Assembly: GCA_040954595.2 (NCBI GenBank)
Contig: CM082585.2
Location: 8,928,001 to 8,992,000 of the forward strand
Origin: Balanoglossus misakiensis
Lineage: Eukaryota; Hemichordata
Reading direction: 5' to 3'
Length of the DNA: 64,000 bases
The translations under genes were made by a program, and so were the position numbers. Of this stretch, positions 45,001 through 56,359 are shown piece after piece. The notes beneath the pieces are model-generated. The model saw only the letters and a list, made by a program, of their open reading frames with translations. It did no database searches and was not told the DNA's origin. The stretch's first letter is position 1, and each line of letters begins with the position of its first letter.

Positions 45001-48000
45001 CATGGCGATGAGACAGTATTCCAGTATTGAAATGTAATCCGAGTATTTGATATTCCCTGTTTCACAGCATCATTCCATTTGGATTTCTTGTAGATCTGAT
45101 CAACAAAATTATCCTGTCTGTTCAATTCTGTGTGTCAACTACACTTTCTTATAAGGTTTTTATCCTGGATACCAGGTCAAAACATAGTCCCTTAAATTTG
45201 TAAAGCATTTGCATATCAGATCCATCTACCCACCATCTGCTGCCATTTAACATAGTATAATGTTTTTTTTTCACTCTCGATTTCACAGCCGATAGCAAAG
45301 GAAAAAATATATTCCTAACAGAATCAATTTGCAAGTTAAGATTTTAATTTGTGATGAAGTTGACAATTCCTTCATCGGTTTAATTTAAATACTACAAGTG
45401 TCATACATGATATTCAGAAAGCAAAAAAATCTCTCATTTTATAATCGTATTAAAAGAACAAATTTATTTCAATATGCAAATACGTCACGAATACATCATA
45501 CAGCCATGATGTATTTGTGGACTATTTTAATAAAAGACACATTTATCATAAAAATCTCATTCAATCACACCAACAATATGCTATCTACATTTAAAGAGTT
45601 ATTCAACTCACAGTCACAGACACTGATCGGTCAACCTCTAACCTCTGTCATGTCAAAGGTTAGAGGTCATTTACAATGACATTTCAATGGAAGAGAGGTC
45701 CATACAATCATCATTGTATTGACACTTTTATGTTACAATAGTGGCTATTGTCCTCAGAAGGTTAATAGATTTATACAATGCAGTACACATCCTTGAACAG
45801 TATAGCAACAAACTAGCCCACAACACCCTTAACACTTTATGTCAAATTACGATTCAGCCCATGGTCAAAACATTTCTAAAACCCTGATCTCGATCCCCAT
45901 TCTGTTGTACCACTAGGTCAGTGGGTGGTAGAAAATAATAACATGCTCCTTGTGCTTTTATGACTTACTAAAATAACACAAATAAAGTTTGTATCAGATT
46001 TAGGTCAAAGACTTAGTAGCCCCACCCAAAAGTTATCGCTGCAGCTGATAACACAGCGATAAGACATTATGGTATTTTAAAACTCACAATATCTCATAGA
46101 CAGTACTATAGTCAACCATGAAAGCATGTACATCTACATTCCTTCCAAACAGTAAAGTTCAGAAGTCAAAATTCATTGTGTACAGGTCAATTTTAATACA
46201 GGAAAATGTATGTATTGGTGACGCCTTGGAAGAATTGAGGTGAACATTATTCTAATAAAAGTCTGTTGATTTCTAGTTCTGCCACACCCTCAGGTGTAAT
46301 CATGTCAACAGCTTGATGTTCTCTTAAAATTTTTATGAGTTTGAACTGACAGATGGACATAGAAAAAAGTGTATACCAGTCTAAAATAGGCAAGGTAATT
46401 TTTTTAAATTAAATTGTCAACCCTACCCTCAGATTGTATTGGTTTGTGTTAACAGGGGGAAAAAATGCGGTCAGTAAAATTAGGTGACTGAAGGATAAAA
46501 TAACAGCGAACAGTGATGTTTTGTATTGATGCGGTCAGTTACTTTTGGTGGGGTTGTGTTAAAGTCACTGTTCTCTGAAAAGAGAATACAATTGGGGTCA
46601 ATTTGCCAAATGACTGGGTCTGAAATGACCAGTCACATTCCGACAGCACAGTGCCCCGTTGTGTCCAAGTAAACACCTACGTCTTTAGTCACTCATGTGG
46701 TGTATTTTTCACATGGTGGAATTTCTGCGTCAGTGAACATGGCATGATCCTATTTCTGGTGGTACACTTTTGGTCAAAGGATTGTGACTGAAAACAGAAA
46801 AATTAGAATGCTCATGGCCAATAATCAGGTGTTTCGTTAAATTTGTAGTGATCTTGGAAGTAGCATGTTGACATCTGATGTCTCGGAATCAACAAGTGTC
46901 AGTCAGTTTTCAGTTGACTGGTCCCTGCACAGAGAGGTTTATCTGAAGAACTTCATGATTATAAGTAATCGTCTTTGTCGTCTCACAAAGCATGGTTGAT
47001 GTAACACCCCACTTTACAAAGATAATTTAAAACCCAAAACAGTCTATCTCAACTCTAATGACCATGAGCAATCAATGCTCTTTTTTGTGTTAAGCTGGGT
47101 TTTAAAACCAAATTCTACACCCTGTGTGTACAGGTGATAATTAAACAGTGTGGGAAAAAAGCCTAACAGGATAGCCAGTGTATTGTATTCTTTTGTTGTG
47201 CTTTTTTTGTTCTTTCAATAATCCCAAAATACATATTATTTTAAACGTAGAGGACCCATGATGTAAAAGTGTAGAGATATTTATACAATATGCTGTTTAA
47301 TTAAAGTGAAAAAAAAAATGTTTAACCCACAATCCTTGGCTTGCTAATGAAGGCTCACGATTACTTAAGCTTAGACAATTATAATGACAGCTGTCAGTCT
47401 GGTAACACATTGTTGGTTGGAACCCTGCTTGGTAGCTGGTCAAAAAAAAAATACAGGTATGCCCCCTCTATATTAAGTTGAACGTAGTATTTTGTAATGT
47501 TCACGATTGTTGTCACCAAACAGTTCAAATTAAATGTCCACACAGCATTAAGTATCACTCCACACAAACAGAGCACCGTTTTCCAGTGCTATACCTTTGC
47601 ATAATTCACAAACACTTCCCATATTTGCAAGTGTGCTTTAAACTCTTTGTCCACTGCACTTAAAGTTGGCCCCTGTTCTAAAGCTGACTCCATCCCTCCT
47701 TGTTAAACAGGGAGCAATCTTACAAGAACTCGGTGCCCGAACACTTGTGTAAACTTGTCACCTGGACGCTCCTTCAGCAAACAGCCGCGACCTGTGACAC
47801 AACGAACTCTCAAACGTTCTTCAATAGTGACACTTCTAAAGCATATGCTTTCTTAATTCACTTTGTTGACATGGAATGCCATGCGAAGGTGTTAGAGGTA
47901 CCAATGCGAAAAATTAAAGTTGTGTGGAGGGACTGTGGTTGTGTGTTGATATTAACTTGTTGCAGAGGATTGCTGTTGTCAGATTTCACCATGGTCAGGA

Positions 48001-50741
48001 AATATACAATGCGTTTCGCATTGTTTCATTTCTATGTAAAAGCCCCCAAGCTGTGATTACCCGTCATTATTGCGTCTGAGGTCAGATTTTCTTTCCAGAA
48101 GGGTTAAGTCCCTGTTTTTGGCCAGAGGACACCAGACGGTGACACTACCAAACATGTCTTTGATTTTTGTACACTGATGAAATCTCATCTGATTTCCTGC
48201 AGCCACCATATTTAGTACACAACACACATTTCAGACACAGGCTTTTCTAAACCAGTGGTGAAAATTCATTATTACCCCTTTCACCCCCGTTTGAACTCAT
48301 ATGGTTCCAACCTCACACTGAAAAGAATGGGGATTGTCCCAAATCATGGCATGGCTGGGGGTTTAAAGTCCATCAAACCACCTGTTGATTTCACAGTTTT
48401 TCCAGAGTGTTGCTGCTGTTTGTTGGCATCTTTGGCCAAAAGCCAGGCGTGTAAAATGCTTGAATGCTCAGAGCATTTAGGCAAACTAGGTGTGTCAAGG
48501 TTACGTCGTTCTGTTTGCAAGTTGGATATGTGGGTGGATTTTGGATTTCACAAGGGGAGCTCACAGCATTCAGAAACTGACCCAAATTTTAAAACAGATA
48601 TTCTGTCCAGTTATTGGAATGTTCTTGATTAGAAAAACTAGGTTTATCAATGCTGATTGGTGATTACACTCTGGTATGGTACACTAATCAATATTTCATT
48701 TATTCTGTGTTCATTTGAAACCATTTGGCTTGAATAGACTCTTTTGGTAGCCTTGAAATGTGTCCTTTCCCCTTGCAGAGTGTCAGTGGCTTTGCCACAT
48801 AGCAACACATGAATTTCGCATAACTATTTGCTGATGTTTGAGATAATCTTATACAAGCGAGTTTACCTACATGCTCCCCAACAATACAAAATAAATTTGG
48901 GTCACTCTCAACATTTAATTGTATCAATGTTTCAGGCCAGATTAAACATTTAATACTTATTTTTTCACATTTCATGACTGACGTAACAGTGTGAATATTT
49001 CAAGTATCAGTTAATTGATATCAACTCAGTGACAAAGCCGATTATGCAACATCACCAGTAGATAACTGATTATTCAGAACAATGTTGCAACAAGATGCCC
49101 TCAACATTGGACAAATTATTATTGTGAACCAGTACATGCTAATTATGAAACAATCACAAAAAAGAAAGTTATACAATAGAGACAATTAGCGAGAAATACT
49201 GTAAAACGAGAAAATTTTCACAAACAATACATTTTCACGAACCCCGCGAGAGCCAGAAAAATGCAGAAATATATAGTCATGAATTTTGACAATGCAGTTA
49301 GCGAAATAAAAAATGCGAAAATTAATCGTCCCGTTTTACAGTAACTGAAAATGAAGGAAAACATATATTCAATGTGTTTATGCACAGATTAGGCCAATAC
49401 ATTACTTTCTGACAAATGGCTATTGCTGATAATGCTATATTCCACCATTGAGTGTCACAGTTGTTGTCGTTAAACAAGATCTGAAAATGAAACAAATCTG
49501 ACGAGAATTGAAACACTGATCTGATAATGTACACTTCAGATAAAGAAATGGTATATCCTCTGAGTTTTTTAGGTATGCTGACTGGAGATATTTTATATAT
49601 ATACAATTGGTCTCCTAAGTAATTATCACTGATAAAATTAAAAATCTTGTTTATGATAATGTATTGGATCTCAACTAAAGAAGAGTTAAAATGAAACATG
49701 TCAAACTCAATTTCACCAATGGTCAAAGGTCATTGAGGTCACAGGTCAATTCAACTTGGTGAAAATGTTGATATACTGATTATGGTTTAATATTTCTCAA
49801 TTCACTTTGTAGATTGATATCTATAACACAGGAAATAATTACAATTAAATAATCTGCTGTTCATATTTGAAATAGGATTAATGTACACAATCAAAATGAA
49901 ACTAGTTTGTTTCAGACACATATGCCCATATTATTAAATCCTGCAGGGGATTGAGTTCACATTATTTGATGAAGGCAGCTATTAAATGTTTCATATGGGT
50001 CAGTAAATGGGTGACGTTGTGTATCTGTAAACAGTACAGCCTGCACTCTATGCAGTCTAATTTTAAAACTGCCATTTACATATCACTTAATACCGTTAAT
50101 AGTTAAATAGCGACCATACTTAATAACCATAATAGCTTACCTATTGAAAGCAATTGACGATTTCGACTCACTGATAAACGAAAACACTGTGATTATATTC
50201 ATTGGCTAAACTCCACTGCAAGTAATATATATTTATTATGTTTATGGAATGACTTCTCCACATCTCGGCAAGTTATTTATAGTACAGATTCTCGTTTAAA
50301 CCACTTTCACAAAGATGAAATTTTAAGCGGTTTATACTTTCTGTTTCTACCACGCATGATCGCGGTTTTTTTTACTGTTTGGTGAAAATGACACAAAGGG
50401 CCCCACTTACCAATATTTACCAATTTTATTCCCTCTTTCTCGATCAGCTGCAGTGCGTAAGAGACATTTTCCATTTTCTGGACCTGGTTCCTGGGGTTCT
50501 TGTTGTATCGGCTTGCCCTCCGCGGCTGCAACGGGGCACCGCGCGCCTGCATCAAAGTTTCGACCAGGCTGATCAACAGTAGCCCGTTCTCGAAATCCGT
50601 GTTGATGTCGTTCAGCGATTGTCCCGTCGGCTTCAGCTGCTCGTTTATCCAGTTGGTGAATGTATTTTTTTGAATCTGTACCCACTGGCTATCCTCCCCG
50701 AAACGGGGACCTTCCGATAATTGGCGCTGTATTTCCGTCAT
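33045..50741 (-). CDS. jbug: Filamin-family actin-binding protein with three CH domains (jitterbug-like)
   Basis: The gene has nineteen exons, in transcript order: 50741-50411, 42282-42072, 41727-41448, 41187-41076, 40144-39906, 39651-39487, 39313-39172, 37673-37503, 37151-37122, 36369-36223, 36031-35906, 35689-35543, 35404-35297, 35051-34866, 34677-34573, 34414-34238, 33955-33806, 33659-33492, 33286-33045. All phases agree; the sum is 3237 bases (1078 residues). Residues about 16-135 form CH1, about 153-255 CH2 (WVKAVLPEENIKNFSTNWND) and about 259-365 CH3 (WVRKHTPELNVQNFQSDWND). Seven filamin immunoglobulin-like repeats follow (about 392-1060), with typical NDGTY and GSPF turns, then an acidic, polar tail ending NGWQEEI. 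Known filamins crosslink F-actin at the cell cortex. Vertebrate FLNA/B/C have two CH domains and 24 repeats, while Drosophila jitterbug has three CH domains, which this matches. The start at 50741 directly precedes CH1. The exon 6 acceptor was chosen for phase: an upstream tttcag at about 39698 would shift the frame. Confidence 0.95.
36637..36800. repeat. Degenerate GACA/GATA-type tetranucleotide repeat
   Basis: A stretch rich in CAGA, GACA and GATA units (for example agataggtagatagagagag), interrupted and degenerate, lies in filamin intron 9. It has no coding role. Confidence 0.55.
37762..38852. repeat. Six-copy tandem repeat of a 182-bp unit
   Basis: Near-identical units begin TTGTCCAAATGAATTTTGAA at 37762, 37944, 38126, 38308, 38494 and 38676. 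The spacing is 182 bases except for the fourth unit, which is 186 because of a 4-base insertion. The array lies inside filamin intron 7 (37674-39171). On the + strand each unit contains a pyrimidine-rich stretch ending in CAG, then 65 bases, then CAG/GTAGGA, which looks like an exon with both splice sites. The 65-base segment has stops in every frame on both strands, so it is not coding. The stems CTGACTG and CAGTCAG inside it can pair. The few differences between copies imply recent amplification. Confidence 0.93.
38870..38998. repeat. 129-bp foldback element beside the 182-bp array
   Basis: The left arm ATTTCCAGGTGACGGGCAA (38870-38888) and right arm TTGCCCGTCAGCTGGAAAT (38980-38998) are reverse complements apart from one position. 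Inner segments pair partly as well (AAACGAT with ATCGTTT, and the aggcgtcagg region with cctggcgtt). The shape fits a small MITE or foldback element in filamin intron 7. Confidence 0.7.
41976..42038. repeat. AAAT/GAAT tetranucleotide microsatellite
   Basis: Runs of AATA, AATG and AAAC-type units with interruptions lie in filamin intron 2, ending 34 bases from exon 2. Confidence 0.75.
45657..45669 (+). promoter_or_regulatory. DR1 nuclear-receptor motif in filamin intron 1
   Basis: AGGTTAGAGGTCA is two AGGTCA-type half-sites separated by one base, the binding pattern of HNF4 and RXR heterodimers. The first half-site is also mirrored upstream (CCTCTAACCT at 45635-45644), giving a 10-base-pair stem with AGGTTAGAGG. 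Motif evidence only. Confidence 0.25.
49197..49343. mobile_element. Small MITE with CTGTAAAACG terminal inverted repeats and TA target site
   Basis: The left end is TACTGTAAAACG (49197-49208); the right end CGTTTTACAGTA (49332-49343) is its exact reverse complement. TA at both edges fits a TA target duplication, as for Tc1/mariner-type elements. The interior, about 120 bases, has no coding capacity and is AT-rich with GCGAAA-type subterminal motifs. It is a non-autonomous element inserted in filamin intron 1. Confidence 0.75.
49720..49748 (+). promoter_or_regulatory. Two adjacent DR1 nuclear-receptor motifs in filamin intron 1
   Basis: TGGTCAAAGGTCA (49720-49732) is followed three bases later by AGGTCACAGGTCA (49736-49748). 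Both are direct repeats with one-base spacing, and the second has two perfect consensus half-sites. The pairing within 29 bases, about 1 kb from the first coding exon, makes an enhancer plausible. No binding evidence is available. Confidence 0.4.
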
Positions 50742-50980
50742 GATTGCTCTTTCTCTCCGCGGTGATAATCCTCCAGCGCGTACCAGACGGTCACTCACTT
50801 CTGAAGTCCCCAAAATATCACAGGTCCAGATCTTGTCAGATACGCCGTGTATCACGAAAGAAAGACAGCGTAACAGAGAAGATCAGTAGTCCCTAGTAGT
50901 TCCGTCGGTGGTGTGTGAGGGTATATGTATATATCAACCGATGACCTATGTACCTGTTGAGCAGGCAGTGTATATATATC
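50742..50980 (-). promoter_or_regulatory. Putative 5'UTR and TATA-type promoter of the filamin gene
   Basis: On the - strand, GGATATATATACAC near 50969-50980 and a second TATA-like run at about 50921-50935 lie 180-240 bases upstream of the start codon at 50741. Transcription from either would give a short unspliced leader. The start codon is the first ATG that leads directly into CH1. A longer open frame from 50855 adds an N-terminus without filamin similarity. Confidence 0.3.
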
Positions 50981-51856
50981 CTTACGGGCGTGTTTATATT
51001 TAATTCATATGCAAATTACTATACAGATTTCAGTGGTGTACATGTACATTTCATTAAACAGTTAAACTGAATCATATTGAAGTTTTCACGCCCCAGAGAC
51101 TAAATTCCATGTATTTTAGGTATTTAAGAAACTTGGCCATTTTAATGCCTTTACTCCTGTCCCACCCTAAATACTGAAATTTATATATATTGAAGTTTCA
51201 CTACGGTCAGGTTATGTCAAGCAAGTTCTGTTCTGTTCACGGAGTCTATTCAGTCTACAGCTCAGCTGATTATAGACTGTCTTAGTCTGATCTTGTAAAA
51301 CAGTAGAAACTCGTACCGAAGCAAAAGTGATTGTACATAGTTCATCCATAGTTCTGTCGAAAGGTAAAAACATGGGTCTTGTAGATTTCATGTGAAATTG
51401 TACATTTCACTCGGACGCAAGATCAAGTCATAGTAAATTACTTAGACCTTGATGTTTTGAAAGGACATATCGCTTACTTATTCACTGTCTCTTGAAAGGG
51501 GGACCATGTCAGTATTTCGTTTGAAAGCCGGCACAGAGCATCACGTACTGTTTGTCATGGTCCACCGGTCAGAGATAATTTAGCACCCCACCCCCACCCA
51601 CCAAGGTCACGAAGATCTGTACTATACTGTTCGACCATCTGAGGCTACCATGTCTGGTGGCGCTGTCACACAGTTTCAGGACACGGTGACCCGCACCTGT
51701 TGATATCACGTACGATCACTGTCTGGTTATACTACCGAGACCAAAAGTCAGAAAATAGCCACCAAAGGTGAAACTTTACTGAGATCAAGTACAAAAATGT
51801 GTCTTTTAAATATTTAATACAGTGTCACAAAAATTAAAAATGGTCATCTGATAAAG

Positions 51857-51862
51857 TTTATT
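51857..51862 (-). terminator. Poly(A) signal of the downstream ADP-ribosyl cyclase gene
   Basis: AATAAA on the - strand (TTTATT on +) lies about 70 bases past the stop codon at 51932-51934, giving a short 3'UTR. Confidence 0.45.
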
Positions 51863-51931
51863 CGAACGCAGCATTTATACAAAATGGAAAAAATGCAGTT
51901 CAACATAAATTTACATTACGGTGCTCACTTT

Positions 51932-54900
51932 CTAGGAGACGGGTAACTTTCTCTGTTTCAAAACTGCTATTGATAAGATGATTGTCAGAAAGAGTCCTAT
52001 TGGCGAGAGAGCGGATAACAGGACTTGTTGGCCGATGCTTGTTCGCAATCTCATACAGTCTTCGTGATCGGCGTCATCGATACACAGCATGTGAAGAACG
52101 TCACTAGAAAGGGAAGAAACGAGAGAATATTAGACAAAGCTAGATTACAGTGCCTCAGTCAACTTGGCATCAACTGTTAAAAGTTGGAAACAAAAACAAC
52201 AGATTATTATTGCCGAAGAAAAACAACGATTGTTTACTGTTAAATATGTTGAAAACGTTACATACATCCCGAGAAAAAGACTAACTTGAAACGTCAAAGA
52301 GAATGATGATTTTTGTTAAGTTACGCTAATTTGTATAGATTTCGTATATTATGTGACCAACCTGGGATTTTCTATGCAGCTGTGTGGGATTTCCTTTTCC
52401 TCGAGAATTCTTTTCAACTCAATGACTGAGTCTGAAGAGCAGGAATCCCTGGAATAAGATTTCGGAAAAATGAAGTATCATTAATTTGAAAATTGTGTAG
52501 GCTTACCCTACATCTGGAAGCACTTGCTTCTTTGGTTTCTTGTTTGGTGTATTCTGGTTTTCTGCTATGTTTGCAGTTGTATTGTTCTGATGTCACTTTG
52601 ACAACGAATAAAACTGTCCACGTAACGTAAATGATCCCAAACTCACCCGGGTTTCTCGCCTAAGGTAGTGACTAGATCGATCTCAAAGAAGCTCACTCGC
52701 TCCTTCGTCAGTACCGGTAACTCATATGCAGCGAAGTAACTTTCGTTGCTCAAATGGTACGCTCCACCAGGTCGGTTACTGTTCAGTAAAATTCTTACAT
52801 ACCCTTTTGAACGTTCTGCAAACTAAAGTGAAGTGAAGAAGCAGTTTGTTATGGACAAAACACGTTTTTTTTTCAATGACACAATCGCGCCATAGAATTT
52901 TTCGACAACTAAATATAAATAAAAGACTATTGAAGTGCACGGCCACAAAATGCTATTTTAACCACCGTTTGTGGTTTGCACTGGCCCGCACTGCACATTA
53001 TACCAGACACATCGTTCGAATACCCAGATTCGTGATTGATCTCTGCAGTTGTCGTTTTATTTGAAAAAACAACCGGGGACACTCACATAGATGGACGCAC
53101 TTGCCCAGAAAGCATCTCTGCTGCCGACGCCAAAGCCACACTCAGTAAATCCCGGGCACATGGTCGTATTCACACCAGACGGGTCCGTTGTGGAACCGCA
53201 AAAGTACAATGGAAACATCATGTAGGCGGCCAGCGTCCTGTCCAGCGTCGTTTTACGGTTGCCGCGAAAGGAGAACTCTCGGACAGCGTCGAAAATGTCC
53301 CAGCCACTCCAAAACAGCGTCTGTCAGGGGAGAGAAAGCAACATTTCCCAACAAAAGTATTTTTCAAGATTAAAAAAACACGATTTTAACAGTCACACCA
53401 TCAAAGTCTGTTTGAACCTGTATGACAATGTTATTTTTTTCTCTTCGTTACAGCAGCGTCGGTGAGAAGTGGCAAAGGAGGAAAAACAGTGGAGATTCCA
53501 ACGAAAATGAACAGAAATGTCGGCAAGCACTGGATGGATTCATACAAATCCTTGGAATGTGATGAGCACATATAACTTGACTTTGACATTACCATTGTGG
53601 TGGGATATATATGTGCGTTGAACTTTCGGATCAAGGACAAACACTTGGGATTTTTTCAGGAAAGTGAAGAACAGGTCTCTTGATGGATTCATACAAATCC
53701 TTGGAATGTGAGCACATATAACTTGACTTTGACATTACCATTGTGGTGGGATGTATATGTGCGTTGAACTGTCAGGAAAAGCACTTGGAATTTTAAAGGA
53801 AAGTCGAGAACAGGTAAGACACTGTTTATCGTGTTACCAGCCTGGCTGTGTAACGATATTACTGTGTCTGTATCACCCCTGTCCCGCCCCACCCCCATTA
53901 GTGCTGGAGATGTTATGTTACATCCTGAAGTTCAGCAATTGGGCAAAATTTGTCAATCACCACTATCAAAAATTCATATACCACAAACGCCCACCCCCAT
54001 CTCTGACCAAATTCGACAACGGCCCCATCACCACGAAATGTGCATTAGTTATATACGAAGTTGCAATGCAACCAAATGATCAAGTTTATTACAAGTGTTA
54101 TGAAATGTGAAACACGGTAAGTGCTTGTTACGTCCACTATCGGAAATGGCATTTGAACACTGGGGTTCAAAATGCAGAAGAACGGATGACGTGTTTGATG
54201 AGACCGCTGAAGATAAAAGGTGCGTGTTTATAGATAAGGTGCCCCCCTTTTGCGTTGCGCATTGCGTTGCTTAGAAACATAAAAAAAAACGCGTGAATTG
54301 TACATGGTCCGCGTGGTAGGAATTCGCAGAACGAAACTCAGTATCCAGTTTAATTGTTGAGACAAAACACCATTCCCTAATTTAGCATTTTAACGCTGAA
54401 TTAACTAGGTATTGTCATAATACGAATCAGACAGTCAGGTCTTAACATTGCGTGTAAACGAAAACCCATTTGTAAGAAAGCGGTTAGAAATAACCCCGGG
54501 CACGAAAAAAACAAAACAAAATGCCCTCACAGTTGAATAGGATTGTATTACGACATAAAAAATGGATGCACATATACTCTTTGTATAGTACACTTTCCGT
54601 AACCAGTTTAAATTGAATATGTTCAGGCATGTTTGAGCAGCAGCTGTGGGTGTACCCTGTCTGGCCGCCATAATGGATCGTATCACAACACACATCGACT
54701 TCTGTGTGTTTTGGGACTACGTTTTTACACGCCCAATTAACTTTCCATTTTAAGGCCAACCTTCTTCGTTATTGTGATCTGCCATTTTTCCCAGTAATCA
54801 CAGCACCGCTACTCTCCAGCGGACAGCTGAGGTAGATTGAACGTGGATTTGGTTTTCGAGGCTTTCCACTTTTCTACGTCATAGGAGCAGTCTCAGGGTG

Positions 54901-55694
54901 CAAAACCCTCTGGCGACTGTTGGTCAGATATGTCTCCAGACGCACACAATGATATTGTACGAACTATAACACCTAATTTTAGAGACACTTTTACTATAAC
55001 CATTTACACCGCATTCTTACTGAGTCAGTTGGATAGTCATGTGCAGCAGCCGACATGAACTTGTCATAGTCTTCTATGGTTACGTCACAGGGTTCACGGT
55101 ATGCAAATGTGTTGTATATCAGTTCCCACAATTCAGTGCAGTTTTTCTCCCTGGTTATAAAGAAAATATGACCAATTATTATTACACATCTGGCATGTAG
55201 GGAGACATTGTATAATTATACTTTGCATCAACTGCTTCGAAGTAACGCACGTCCTTATAATAACCCCTTAGCATAAGCCTAGGCCCACGGAGATACAGGC
55301 CACCTGGCTACTGTGTTACGGACCCCCTGCAATTGACATGTGCATTAATCGTCCTTTCCATAAAGGCAGCTTGTCTATATAAAAGGCAAGTTTAGGAAAG
55401 TCCCTTGGCTGGCCACTATAGATAGGTTTTGACTGTACTCGTAATATCACCATGTCGCACAGTTTTTCACGAGACTTACTTCAGCACTTCATGGTTGACC
55501 TCTGAGTTAATGTAGCCCTTTTTGTAGTCTTCGCATCGTCCGATGACAACGTGTCTCAATTCAGCTGGGGTGCCTTCAGCTGGGTATCGGGCACGACACA
55601 GGGTCGCGCAGCAGAACAGGAAAACACAGATTCCCTGTAATTTCCACAACCCTGTGGAATCCGGGATCCGATATTTCCTCGGAGCCATGTGCAT
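51932..55694 (-). CDS. ADP-ribosyl cyclase (CD38/BST1 family), tandem copy A, membrane-anchored
   Basis: Six exons: 55694-55480, 55150-55021, 53320-53087, 52822-52647, 52448-52362 and 52103-51932. Phases agree; 1014 bases give 337 residues (335 from the second ATG at 55688). The family converts NAD to cyclic ADP-ribose and related calcium messengers in the ecto- or vesicle-lumenal space. A hydrophobic N-terminus (GICVFLFCCATL) should act as signal or anchor. Ten cysteines lie in the mature part, as in Aplysia cyclase. The catalytic pattern is visible: Trp119 in LFWSGW, Trp187 in AFWASAS and Glu227 in SYFAAYEL, equivalent to CD38 Trp125, Trp189 and Glu226. The signature TLEDTL reads TLDRTL, so CD38 Glu146 is Asp142. 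The C-terminus has a 22-residue hydrophobic segment followed by KQRK, more like a transmembrane stop than a GPI signal. NCT, NTT and NES sequons suggest glycosylation. A CRE-like TGACGTAA lies about 50 bases upstream of the start. Intron 2 holds a 149-bp tandem duplication. Confidence 0.93.
53533..53816. repeat. Two-copy tandem duplication of a 149-bp unit
   Basis: The block starting GATGGATTCATACAAATCC at 53533 recurs at 53682 with small changes: GATGAGCAC becomes GAGCAC, and a few bases differ before the shared GAACAGGT end. It lies in intron 2 of cyclase copy A and carries no coding frame. Confidence 0.9.
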
Positions 55695-56247
55695 TTTTAA
55701 AACTCGTCTGGTTAGAGTTCGTTCGCCTGACACTGCTTTGTTACGTCATCTCTTTTTACGTCCATGGTTACGTAAAGGACGCCTAGCATAGAGCAAGGTC
55801 ACTCTTGTCAAATGCTTTAAGTACACGCCGCCATATTAGCATAAAGTATTGTATATAGAAATAATGGACGACGCCCTGACCATGAACGTTTGTTTATGGG
55901 CGAGGGCGAGGGAAAGGCTAAAAATTCATGGGCGAGGCTTAATCCCACTTCATCATGGTAAAACTGAAATAAACGAGACATAGCGTAAAATTAACAAATA
56001 AATGGTATAAAATAAGAGATTTAAAGTAAAATACTCAATCTTGAGTAACGAGAAAGATGAATAGGAGACAAGGAAACACTGTATCGTGTCATTTATCATA
56101 TTTGTATTTGTTGTTGACATTTCATTGAAATGAAGCAATTCATTATCAAAAATATACATCTCAGCTGGAAATATTAATATAGTCAAAATTGAAAAGTTTC
56201 AGAATAGCTGCGGTTCGTAGTGAAATGAGCTGCTTTTTTCATCCATT
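55695..56247. other. Short intergenic spacer between the tandem cyclase genes
   Basis: This is the 5' flank of copy A and the 3' flank of copy B. It contains the CRE-like element near 55741-55750 and CGCCGCCATATT near 55828, plausible promoter elements for copy A, then AT-rich sequence without a gene. Confidence 0.45.
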
Positions 56248-56253
56248 TTTATT
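56248..56253 (-). terminator. Poly(A) signal of the upstream ADP-ribosyl cyclase gene
   Basis: AATAAA on the - strand (TTTATT on +) lies about 110 bases past the stop codon at 56360-56362. Confidence 0.4.
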
Positions 56254-56359
56254 TGTCTGTATAAATATCCATATCTTATTGTTGTGCAAATACTTTATCC
56301 AGGATAAACAAGAAAAACTGCAGAGTTCATTTGCATAAGGATAGCGCCCTCTAGGGACA

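Larger units (their letters stand above)
42283..50410 (-). other. First intron of the filamin gene (8.1 kb), no nested gene recognised
   Basis: The intron splits CH1 after residue 110 in phase 1 (donor gtaagt at 50410, acceptor at 42283-42285). Its open frames (for example 47700-48056 and 48255-48632 on the + strand) show no domain, splice pairing or compositional signal. It contains a TA-flanked MITE at 49197-49343, nuclear-receptor DR1 motifs at 45657-45669 and 49720-49748, and a run of C near 42600. Its length compared with the other introns makes it the natural place for regulatory elements. Confidence 0.6.

Noticed and set aside
47700-48632. 118- and 125-codon + frames in filamin intron 1
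   Set aside because: No domain, no splice context, and base composition like the surrounding intron.
33045-50741. Assignment as an orthologue of vertebrate FLNA, FLNB or FLNC
   Set aside because: Three CH domains, seven repeats and no hinge do not fit the two-CH, 24-repeat vertebrate proteins.
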